From positions 1 to 32,222 of the forward strand of contig CAAGEQ010000013.1 of NCBI GenBank assembly GCA_900768915.1: a stretch of DNA of 32,222 bases, given 5' to 3'. A program made the translations under genes and the position numbers. Of this stretch, positions 1 through 5,667 are shown piece after piece (positions within the stretch are counted from its first letter, which is position 1; each line of letters opens with the position of its first letter). A model generated the notes under the pieces. The model ran no database searches. It saw only the letters and a list, made by a program, of their open reading frames with translations, and was not told where the DNA came from. Origin of the DNA: Candidatus Gastranaerophilales bacterium. GTDB taxonomy: Bacteria; Cyanobacteriota; Vampirovibrionia; Gastranaerophilales; Gastranaerophilaceae.

Positions 1-80
1 CAATCCAAACAGAATTAGAAGCAGTTAAGAAAGTAATGAGCAAAAACATTGATAATTCATTCAAAACATTCAATGCATAA
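1..80 (+). CDS. C-terminal end of an unrecognised protein (partial)
   Basis: An open frame enters from the left edge (first full codon at 3) and ends at TAA 78-80. The 25 visible residues begin IQTELEAVKKVM and end NSFKTFNA: a charged, amphipathic-helix-like tail. It is followed directly by a strong terminator, so it closes a transcription unit. I do not recognise it. The style (short helical, Lys/Glu-rich, ending in a small hydrophobic tail) could fit the same lineage-specific family whose N-terminus appears at the right edge of the window, but that is only an impression; the missing upstream sequence would settle it. Confidence 0.55.
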   Translation, partial: IQTELEAVKKVMSKNIDNSFKTFNA

Positions 81-95
81 TCCAAATCATAGAAT

Positions 96-128
96 AAAAA
101 GACCTACCAAAATGGTAGGTCTTTTTTT
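96..128. terminator. Bidirectional rho-independent terminator
   Basis: Perfect 8-bp stem GACCTACC (101-108) / GGTAGGTC (114-121) with a 5-nt loop, preceded by five A and followed by seven T. It works in both directions and separates the + strand gene ending at 80 from the - strand rplU-rpmA operon ending at 148. Confidence 0.9.
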
Positions 129-147
129 ATAAGTTTAATATTAAATT

Positions 148-402
148 TTACACAGCATAAACACTAACTTGTTTTCGGTCACGTCTGTGAGATTCAAATT
201 TAACTTGTCCATCGATTAATGCATATAAAGTATCATCACTACCGATACCAACATTGTTACCAGGGTGAACTTTTGTTCCTCTTTGTCTGATAAGAATGTT
301 ACCAGCTTTAACGATTTCTCCACCGTATTTTTTTACACCTAAACGTTTAGCTTCTGAGTCACGACCGTTACGGGTGGAACCCATACCTTTCTTATGTGCC
401 AT
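148..402 (-). CDS. rpmA: 50S ribosomal protein L27
   Basis: L27 of the large ribosomal subunit; its N-terminal tail reaches the peptidyl-transferase centre and helps place the tRNA CCA ends. The 84-aa product starts MAHKKGMGSTRNGRDS, the family N-terminus, and contains the GGEIVKAGNILIRQRGTKVHPG core. There is no extra N-terminal leader of the kind removed by the Prp protease in Firmicutes, so the tail is ready as made. A strong Shine-Dalgarno (AAAGGAG) lies 7 nt before the ATG. It follows rplU by 31 nt in the conserved rplU-rpmA operon. Confidence 0.97.
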   Translation of the reverse strand: MAHKKGMGSTRNGRDSEAKRLGVKKYGGEIVKAGNILIRQRGTKVHPGNNVGIGSDDTLYALIDGQVKFESHRRDRKQVSVYAV

Positions 403-433
403 TTTTATTCTCCTTTATAATTGTTTTTGTAAT

Positions 434-787
434 CTATTCTTCTGAAGTTGCTTCTGTAGCAGCTTTTTTTGTTGCAGTAGTTCTGATTTTGCTAATCATA
501 ACTCTTGTGAATTCTTGTCTGTGTCCACGTTTTACTCTGTAACCTTTTTTAGGTCTTTGTTTGTAAACGATAACTTTTTTAGCTTTGTCATGTTTAAGAA
601 CAACACCTTCTGCTTTTGCATTAGCAACGTAAGGTTGACCTACTTTAGATTTTTTGCCGTTAACTATCATAACGACTTTATCAAAAACAACTTTTGAATC
701 TGCTTCAGCATCAAGTAATTCAACGTCGATATAACGTCCTTCTTCAACTTGATATTGTTTTCCGCCTGTTTCTACAATTGCGAACAT
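434..787 (-). CDS. rplU: 50S ribosomal protein L21
   Basis: L21 of the large subunit, which binds 23S rRNA. The 117-aa product starts MFAIVETGGKQYQVEEG and has the C-terminal KPKKGYRVKRGHRQEFTRVMI block of the family. It is about 14 residues longer than the usual ~103 because of an Ala/Thr/Lys/Glu-rich tail (TATKKAATEATSEE), which is probably disordered. The start has an AAAGGAT Shine-Dalgarno. It is the first gene of the rplU-rpmA operon; the promoter and a palindrome lie about 100-150 nt upstream. Confidence 0.97.
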   Translation of the reverse strand: MFAIVETGGKQYQVEEGRYIDVELLDAEADSKVVFDKVVMIVNGKKSKVGQPYVANAKAEGVVLKHDKAKKVIVYKQRPKKGYRVKRGHRQEFTRVMISKIRTTATKKAATEATSEE

Positions 788-888
788 TTTTTTATCCTTT
801 CTTTTTGAGGAATCGTAACCAACTGGTATTTATTAACGATTAACCTATCTAATACTTTTGAAAATATATTTTTCAATACATTTCGACT

Positions 889-944
889 ATAGTATTCTAA
901 CTAGAATACTATTTTATCCTATATAAAAAATCTCATAATGTCAA
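889..944 (-). promoter_or_regulatory. Probable rplU-rpmA promoter with palindrome at the start site
   Basis: On the - strand, TTGACA (944-939) is followed after 17 nt by TAGGAT (921-916). The predicted transcript would begin near 909, inside a perfect 10-bp inverted repeat (889-898 / 903-912, arm ATAGTATTCT, 4-nt spacer). The repeat could be an operator or a hairpin at the very 5' end of the mRNA. The leader would be about 120 nt. Promoter and repeat are visible; the function is inferred. Confidence 0.55.
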
Positions 945-985
945 CTCAAATCATATATATATCTTAATATTCAACATTTTTTATA

Positions 986-1007
986 TTGTAACAATTTTGT
1001 TACATTT
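986..1007 (+). promoter_or_regulatory. Inverted-repeat site TGTAACA-N4-TGTTACA
   Basis: A perfect 7-bp inverted repeat (987-993 / 998-1004, TGTAACAATTTTGTTACA) upstream of the small gene at 1064. The half-site TGTAACAAA recurs upstream of three other unknown genes (near 3765, 3881 and 32023). With a guessed -10 at 1025-1030 (TTTAAT) the repeat would be centred near -41, where class II activators bind. Probable transcription-factor site; the factor is not identifiable from the window. Confidence 0.5.
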
Positions 1008-1063
1008 GTTAAAGTGTCATGTCGTTTAATCCGTATTACATAATGTGGACAGGGAGGTGTGAC

Positions 1064-1204
1064 GTGTATAACGAGTTAAAAAAGGAAAAAGTGGATTTAG
1101 ATTTAGAAACTTTAGTTAAAGAAGCAAAAGATTTTGATGAGAATTTATCTACTTACATGTTATTTATGAAAGAAAGAATTCTTAGAGTATCAGGTAATAA
1201 TTAG
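1064..1204 (+). CDS. Small unrecognised protein, 46 aa
   Basis: The frame is open from an ATG at 1019, but an excellent Shine-Dalgarno (AGGGAGGT, 1051-1058) points to the GTG at 1064, 5 nt downstream. The resulting 46-aa product starts (V)YNELKKEKVDLDLETL and ends MKERILRVSGNN. It is highly charged and probably all helical, with no signal peptide or membrane segment. An upstream inverted repeat (986-1007) and its place next to another small unknown gene suggest a regulated, lineage-specific function. I do not recognise a family. Confidence 0.6.
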   Translation: MYNELKKEKVDLDLETLVKEAKDFDENLSTYMLFMKERILRVSGNN

Positions 1205-1238
1205 TGACTAATTTTTTAATTTATATTAAAATTTAGTT

Positions 1239-1595
1239 ATGACAGATAGGGAATTAGTATCAAGATTAATAGTTCTTGTTGTGACAGGACGTATGACAGT
1301 TAGAGATGCAATTTTGCATTTCCCTAAAGATACTAATGATAAAAATTTAATGGCTGCATATCATGCTTTAATACACTATGAAGCAGATGAAGACCAACGT
1401 GCGAAAGATTTTTCTTTTAAAGAAGAACAGGATGAATATTTGTATATGATTGCTGAATTGTTGGAGCATAATAAAGAATTACCGAAAAATATTGTGAAAA
1501 GTTATGAAAGTTATTACCCTGAAATTGAATTGCCAAAATCTAAGACTTTAATTAATATTTTAAAATCATTATGTAAGTTTTTAAATGTAAAATAA
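1239..1595 (+). CDS. Unrecognised cytosolic protein, 118 aa
   Basis: An acidic, helical 118-aa product starting MTDRELVSRLIVLVVTGRMTVRDAI and containing the acidic stretch HYEADEDQRAKDFSFKEEQDEYLY. No signal peptide or membrane segment. It has no Shine-Dalgarno; a -10-like TATATT (1222-1227) ends 11 nt before the ATG, so translation may be leaderless or depend on the upstream 46-aa gene 34 nt away. The N-terminal part loosely resembles a small helical bundle. No family recognised; coding status rests on the clean frame and plausible composition. Confidence 0.65.
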   Translation: MTDRELVSRLIVLVVTGRMTVRDAILHFPKDTNDKNLMAAYHALIHYEADEDQRAKDFSFKEEQDEYLYMIAELLEHNKELPKNIVKSYESYYPEIELPKSKTLINILKSLCKFLNVK

Positions 1596-1654
1596 TTTTT
1601 TTAATTTTCTATTTATATTGTATAATTGACATATATATAAATAGGGGATTTGAT

Positions 1655-2407
1655 TTGACTACAAAAATTGCAGTTACAGGGAAGAGTGGAAGTGGCAAAA
1701 CAACTGTCGTAAAAACGTTGTTGAATATTTTGCGTGAGTATTTCCCAGAAAAAACAGTTTTAGTATTAGATAATGATTTATCAGGTGAATTCGGTCATAG
1801 TTATGGATTAGATATAAGAAATACCATTTATGGTATCAGAAGTGGAAAACATGAATATAAAACCGGTATTCCTCAACATATGACAAAATCTGAATATATA
1901 GAATGGGCATTAGAAGATATTATTGTTTCTTTAGATGATTATACTGATGTAATTGTTTCGTGGTTTACAGGTTCAAAAGATTGTCGATGTCCTATAACTC
2001 AGCAAATTAATGATGCTGTGTTAAAACTTATTAAACGATATGATTTCGTTATATTTGATTGTGAATTTGATTTGAAATACTTGAATCAATTAGTAGATAC
2101 AGATATTGATTTAACATTGATTATTGCAAATCCTACAGAAGAATCTGTTCAGTTAGCAAAAAGAATTGAAGAATTTTCCGCAAAATATGCTGCTGGTGGA
2201 CAAATGGGTGTTATTATAAACAAAGTTCATAATGAAAAAATGAATATTGTTTCTAATATGCTAAAACGTCATGATTTAGAAGTTTTGGGTTGCATACCAT
2301 TTGATGAAAAACTTATTGAAAATCCTACCGAAAGAAAATCAGAAGTTGTTAAAGATGCAATTAAACAGTTTTATTCAAGATTAAATCTTCCACAGGAGAT
2401 AATATGA
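1655..2407 (+). CDS. CooC/MinD-like P-loop ATPase
   Basis: A 250-aa SIMIBI-class ATPase. Residues 9-16 (GKSGSGKT) form a deviant Walker A with the extra signature lysine typical of ParA/MinD/CooC; a DND motif follows at 39-41, a hydrophobic strand plus Asp (VIFDCEFD) serves as the Walker B region, and the C-terminal GVIINKVH / LGCIPFDEKL segments match CooC. Residues 110-112 are Cys-Arg-Cys, at the place of the metal-binding CxC of CooC nickel chaperones. The start is TTG at 1655, chosen for the AGGGGAT Shine-Dalgarno 5 nt upstream. The stop overlaps the folD start (ATGA), so the two are translationally coupled. CooC proteins mature Ni enzymes such as CO dehydrogenase; no such enzyme is in the window. 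A more general metal or redox maturation role is possible. Confidence 0.85.
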   Translation: MTTKIAVTGKSGSGKTTVVKTLLNILREYFPEKTVLVLDNDLSGEFGHSYGLDIRNTIYGIRSGKHEYKTGIPQHMTKSEYIEWALEDIIVSLDDYTDVIVSWFTGSKDCRCPITQQINDAVLKLIKRYDFVIFDCEFDLKYLNQLVDTDIDLTLIIANPTEESVQLAKRIEEFSAKYAAGGQMGVIINKVHNEKMNIVSNMLKRHDLEVLGCIPFDEKLIENPTERKSEVVKDAIKQFYSRLNLPQEII

Positions 2408-3273
2408 TTTTAGATGGCAAAAATTTATCAAAAAAGATATTAGCAAATATTAAATTATATGTGGAAAAAATGGAGAAAAAACCACATTTGGCTGTTATAC
2501 TTGTTGGTGATGATACTGCAAGTAAAATTTATGTTAGAAATAAAAAGAAAACAGCAAATGATTTGGGAATAAAATCAACTGTTATTGAATTGCCAGAAAA
2601 TACGACTGAGGAAGAATTATTAGTTCATATCGAAAAATTGAATAAAGATGAAGATGTAACAGGAATTTTGGTACAAATGCCATTACCTAAACATATCAAT
2701 CGAGAACATGTTGTTTGTGCAATTGATGCGAAAAAAGATGTTGATTGTTTTAATCCTGAGAATGTTGGCAAATTAGCAATAGGAGCAAAACCTTATTTTA
2801 ATCCTGTAACACCTCAAGGTATTTTGATTTTGTTAGATTATTATAAAGTTCCAATAGAAGGTAAACATGTTGTTGTTATTGGTCGCTCAAATATTGTTGG
2901 TAAACCAATGGCACAAATGTTGTTGCAAAGAAATGCAACTGTAACAGTTTGTCATTCTCATACTGAAAATTTAGAAGAAATAATAAAAACCGCAGATATA
3001 ATAATTTCTGCGGTAGGAAAAAAAGTTGTAAGATGTAAGATGGTTAAGTATAAATCTGTTTTTGTTGACGTCGGTATATCAAGAGATACCAACGGCAAAT
3101 TAACCGGTGATCTTAACTGGGAAGTTGATTTTAATAATTTTGATGATGTTGTTTCGTATTTTGAGCGTATCTCTCCTGTTCCAGGCGGTGTAGGCCCGAT
3201 GACTATTGCTTCTTTGATGTTAAATACTATTAGCTTCCAAGCATATGAGTATCCTGAGCTTCTGTGCCAATAG
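2404..3273 (+). CDS. folD: Bifunctional methylenetetrahydrofolate dehydrogenase / cyclohydrolase
   Basis: Interconverts 5,10-methylene-THF and 10-formyl-THF (NADP dehydrogenase plus cyclohydrolase), supplying one-carbon units for purines and formyl-Met. The 289-aa product carries the catalytic YVRNKKK motif (Tyr43, Lys47), QMPLP (91-95), DVD (112-114), the dinucleotide-binding GRSNIVGKP (160-168) and the C-terminal PVPGGVGPMT (258-267). The length is normal. The start overlaps the preceding CooC-like gene by 4 nt. The last 44 bp overlap the 3' end of the convergent gene at 3230-3685, and no terminator is visible between them. The last ~15 residues (FQAYEYPELLCQ) are atypical for FolD and may owe their sequence to this overlap. 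Confidence 0.96.
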   Translation: MILDGKNLSKKILANIKLYVEKMEKKPHLAVILVGDDTASKIYVRNKKKTANDLGIKSTVIELPENTTEEELLVHIEKLNKDEDVTGILVQMPLPKHINREHVVCAIDAKKDVDCFNPENVGKLAIGAKPYFNPVTPQGILILLDYYKVPIEGKHVVVIGRSNIVGKPMAQMLLQRNATVTVCHSHTENLEEIIKTADIIISAVGKKVVRCKMVKYKSVFVDVGISRDTNGKLTGDLNWEVDFNNFDDVVSYFERISPVPGGVGPMTIASLMLNTISFQAYEYPELLCQ

Positions 3274-3685
3274 TTTCTTTCAAGCCGTCTGCTTGTGCTT
3301 GTAATTCATCTTGAAGGGTATCGTACATATTTACCATTGTACTGTATTCCATATCAAGTTCTGTATATTCGTCTAACAAATCAGGATCAAATTTTGGAAC
3401 TTTTGCATTTGCGTAAAGTGAACATGCTAGTTCTTTTGAATATTTGTGTCCACCACCACTACTGTTTTGGAATACTGTACCATTAGCTTTAAATTCTTTA
3501 GTATCATCCCAAGAATCGTAAAATGCAGCAGAACTGTCGTCCCATTTACTTTGATAATTTTCCTGTTGAGACAATTTTTTAGACATAGCTGTAGCAAGGT
3601 CATTCCACCTAGTGTCTTGCAATTGGCAATAAGACAACTGGTTTTTGACAGCCATATATTGAGCTAGTAATCCTGCTACCGCCAT
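3230..3685 (-). CDS. Unrecognised protein, 151 aa, probably lineage-specific
   Basis: Starts MAVAGLLAQYMAVKNQLSYC and is rich in Gln, Asp, Ser, Tyr and Trp (three W-containing segments: TRWND, SKWDD, DSWDD), with a Gly-rich turn (SSGGGHKYSKE) near the middle and a helical C-terminal half (MVNMYDTLQDELQAQADGLK). There is no classical signal peptide, TM segment or WxG motif, although the size and helical character resemble small exported helical proteins. Shine-Dalgarno AAGGA lies 8 nt before the ATG. A TGTAACAAA site lies 80 nt upstream on the same strand. It looks like part of the same lineage-specific group as the truncated gene at the right edge; this is an inference from style only. Confidence 0.75.
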   Translation of the reverse strand: MAVAGLLAQYMAVKNQLSYCQLQDTRWNDLATAMSKKLSQQENYQSKWDDSSAAFYDSWDDTKEFKANGTVFQNSSGGGHKYSKELACSLYANAKVPKFDPDLLDEYTELDMEYSTMVNMYDTLQDELQAQADGLKETIGTEAQDTHMLGS

Positions 3686-4003
3686 TAGTCAGTCCTTTTT
3701 GTTTTAGTACATCTTACATATATATAAAGTATATATAAAGTTTTCAATTTCACAACTTATTTTATTTGTTACAATACTTAACACAAACTTGTAAAATGTT
3801 GTTATTATTGAGTTTTACATGTTAAAAGTTTGGGAAAAATATTACATAATTAATGATTTATATGATATATTATTAAGTTTTGTAACAAAACCTCTTAAAA
3901 TTAATCAATTTTATAATAGAAAAAATCTTTATATAAATACGGGGAATTAAAAGATAAATAAATAATGAATTTAATTATTTAGTTTATCAAAGGGGATTAA
4001 AAG
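3686..4003. promoter_or_regulatory. Divergent regulatory region between two unknown genes
   Basis: This 318-nt gene-free stretch holds: a TGTAACAAA site on the - strand (3773-3765) serving the left gene; nested inverted arms (CAAACTT 3784-3790 with AAGTTTG 3826-3832, and GTAAAA 3791-3796 with TTTTAC 3813-3818); the symmetric site TTTTGTAACAAAA (3878-3890), about 21 nt before a perfect TATAAT (3912-3917) for the right gene; and the leader of that gene. The -35 region of the right promoter is poor, which fits dependence on an activator at the TGTAACA site. TATATA-type -10 candidates for the left gene lie at 3728-3740. Confidence 0.5.
3941..4003 (+). promoter_or_regulatory. Leader with duplicated ribosome-binding region and AT hairpin
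   Basis: The block GGGGAATTAAAAGAT (3941-3955) is repeated almost exactly as GGGGATTAAAAGAT (3992-4005), the second copy being the Shine-Dalgarno of the gene at 4004. Between them lies a perfect 8-bp inverted repeat TAAATAAT (3959-3966) / ATTATTTA (3974-3981). The first copy precedes an ATG at 3964 that opens a 4-codon frame. This could be a decoy or standby ribosome site or a short leader ORF; the duplication is visible, the role is inferred. Confidence 0.4.
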
Positions 4004-5398
4004 ATGGCTACTAACATTCAAAAAGTTAAACAATTTGCAGTTTACGTTGATAAAACTAAAAATGGTGGTAACGGTAATGGTTACGTTGACGGTGATGAAG
4101 TTTCTGTCTTTCAAAAAAAATGTAAAACAGCAGGCATAAAAGATGTTGATAAAATATTAGAAGATTATAATAATAACAGAGTTCAATATGAATCTGAATA
4201 TGATAAAAATGGTACAAAATCTAATTCATCAATTGAAACTGCTGTAATTTCAGCTTTCAATTCAAATTCAATCCTAAGAACAAACGATAAATCAAACAAT
4301 ACTGCTTCTACTATTAAAGAAGGTATTAAATCTTATGACAAAGGTTTCTTGGCTTCAATCGTTGCTTGGTGGAATGATGATGAAGAATTGTTAGATTATT
4401 CTAATATGGTTGATGAAAACAATGTATTAGATGTTGTTGATGATAATGAAGTTGTTTCTCAAATCGTTGATGCTGATGACGAAGTTAGAGAATCTGCTGG
4501 TTCTCAAGTAGTTGAATCTTTAATTCAAGCTGCTGCTGATAGACAAATTGATGTATCAAATATCGTTACAGAAAAAGACGGTAAATATGTTGTTGGTAGA
4601 GACGTTGCTGGTGCTGAATTCGGTTCTGAAATTACTGATGAAGATAACTTAGCAAATGTTATTTCTGCTTTAAAAAATGCTATTGAACAAGGTCAAAATA
4701 CTGTAAATGGTGAAGATAACAACAAAGAACAAATGTTAAATATGTGGGCTAAGAAAATTGATTCTGAAGAATTCGGTGGTAACAATAATGGTTACATTGA
4801 TACTCCAGAAGAAATCGCTCAATTAAAACAATTTGCTTCTAGATATGGTTATGATATTGATACAGTTTTAGAAGAAATCAGAGATAACGAAACTAACGGT
4901 GTTGAAAATACTACAAAAATGCAAAAAACAATTTTTAATATTTTCGATCCTGAACAAAGAGCCGCTCAAGAAGCTGAAGATGCTAGTCAATCAAAAGATA
5001 CTTCAAAAGCTTTATCTGATGGTTTAGAAAATGACAATCAAGAATTAGTTGAATGGGCAATCTCAAATGTTAATTCTGATAATGTAATGGAAATTTTAGA
5101 TAAAAATCCTGATGCAGTAGACAAATTAGTTGAAAAATATGATTACAACTGGTTAAGAAATTTATTCGGTAAAGAAGATGATTACCAAAATTATACAAAT
5201 CCAATTCTAGAGTCATTATATGAATATGCTCAAGAAAATGGTATTGAAGTTGATGATATCGTTGTAAAATCAGGCAAAGGCTTTATGGTTGGCTCAAAAG
5301 TTAACGATGTAAAAGTTGGTTCTGATGCTACAGATGCAGATAATGTTTCTGCAGTAGTGAATGCTTTAAAAGATAGAATCAAATCTGAACAAGTTTAA
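4004..5398 (+). CDS. Duplicated EF-hand-like repeat protein, 464 aa
   Basis: An acidic, Asn/Asp-rich protein made of two tandem copies of one unit. Each copy has (a) a Ca-loop-like motif, D-x4-GGN-x-NGY-[VI]-D-x2-E (residues 16-32 and 253-269) followed by a helix; (b) a Trp-containing middle (AWWNDDEE near 121; YNWLRNLFGKEDD near 381); and (c) a C-terminal unit, ID/EVxxIVx..GKxxVGxxV...GSxxTDxDNxxxVxxALKxxI (179-228 and 412-460). The loop resembles an EF-hand or dockerin loop with an insertion and Gly at the first ligand position, so metal binding is plausible but not proven. No signal peptide or TM segment. Strong Shine-Dalgarno (AAGGGGAT). Codons favour GCT, GGT, AAC and TTC more than its neighbours, suggesting high expression. 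Family unknown to me. Confidence 0.85.
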   Translation: MATNIQKVKQFAVYVDKTKNGGNGNGYVDGDEVSVFQKKCKTAGIKDVDKILEDYNNNRVQYESEYDKNGTKSNSSIETAVISAFNSNSILRTNDKSNNTASTIKEGIKSYDKGFLASIVAWWNDDEELLDYSNMVDENNVLDVVDDNEVVSQIVDADDEVRESAGSQVVESLIQAAADRQIDVSNIVTEKDGKYVVGRDVAGAEFGSEITDEDNLANVISALKNAIEQGQNTVNGEDNNKEQMLNMWAKKIDSEEFGGNNNGYIDTPEEIAQLKQFASRYGYDIDTVLEEIRDNETNGVENTTKMQKTIFNIFDPEQRAAQEAEDASQSKDTSKALSDGLENDNQELVEWAISNVNSDNVMEILDKNPDAVDKLVEKYDYNWLRNLFGKEDDYQNYTNPILESLYEYAQENGIEVDDIVVKSGKGFMVGSKVNDVKVGSDATDADNVSAVVNALKDRIKSEQV

Positions 5399-5451
5399 TT
5401 TTCTCGATGAAACTTAAAAATTTTAAATCCCCCCCAAAAAAAATCTTATTA

Positions 5452-5478
5452 AGCGATATATAATTATATCGCTTTTTT
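5452..5478 (+). terminator. Rho-independent terminator of the EF-hand-like gene
   Basis: Perfect 9-bp stem AGCGATATA (5452-5460) / TATATCGCT (5465-5473) with loop TAAT and a run of six T. It is preceded by an unusual C7A8 homopolymer (5429-5443). Confidence 0.9.
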
Positions 5479-5487
5479 ATTTTGTAT

Positions 5488-5540
5488 AAAAAAAAGAAAG
5501 CCTTGCAATTGTGCAAGACTCAAAAATATACATTTACCCC
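5488..5540 (-). ncRNA. Candidate small RNA (about 53 nt) with its own promoter and terminator
   Basis: On the - strand a near-consensus promoter, TTGACA (5575-5570), 17-nt spacer, TAATAT (5552-5547), predicts a start near 5540. The transcript would begin GGGGUAAAUGUAUAUUUUUG and end in a hairpin (arms 5520-5512 / 5507-5499, AGTCTTGCA with TGCAAGGCT, one G-U pair, 4-nt loop) followed by TTTC and eight T (5495-5488). It encodes no convincing protein and lies between the convergent terminator of the gene at 4004-5398 and the glgC promoter region. A compact trans-acting or antisense RNA is the simplest reading; a terminator for unseen - strand transcription from further right is the alternative. 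Not matched to a known RNA family. Confidence 0.55.
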
Positions 5541-5546
5541 ACACAG

Positions 5547-5575
5547 ATATTATCATATAATTTTGTTCTTGTCAA
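5547..5575 (-). promoter_or_regulatory. Promoter of the candidate small RNA
   Basis: TTGACA at 5575-5570 and TAATAT at 5552-5547, exactly 17 nt apart, on the - strand. No - strand gene follows except the ~53-nt terminator-ended stretch, and this is one of the best promoter matches in the window. Confidence 0.6.
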
Positions 5576-5667
5576 CCAAAAGGTTTAGATTATAAAAAAT
5601 AATCATTTTGAATTAGTGCAAAATTTTTATAAATAACTATAATAGAGGTAATATAGGAGTGTTTATT

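Noticed and set aside
3295..3667. Two + strand frames (3295-3486, 3446-3667)
   Set aside because: Both are antisense to the 151-aa - strand gene, which has the proper Shine-Dalgarno and composition.
3878..3890. TTGTAA of the repeated motif as a plain -35 box
   Set aside because: The TATAAT of the 4004 gene is ~27 nt away, far from the 16-18 nt spacing; an activator site fits better.
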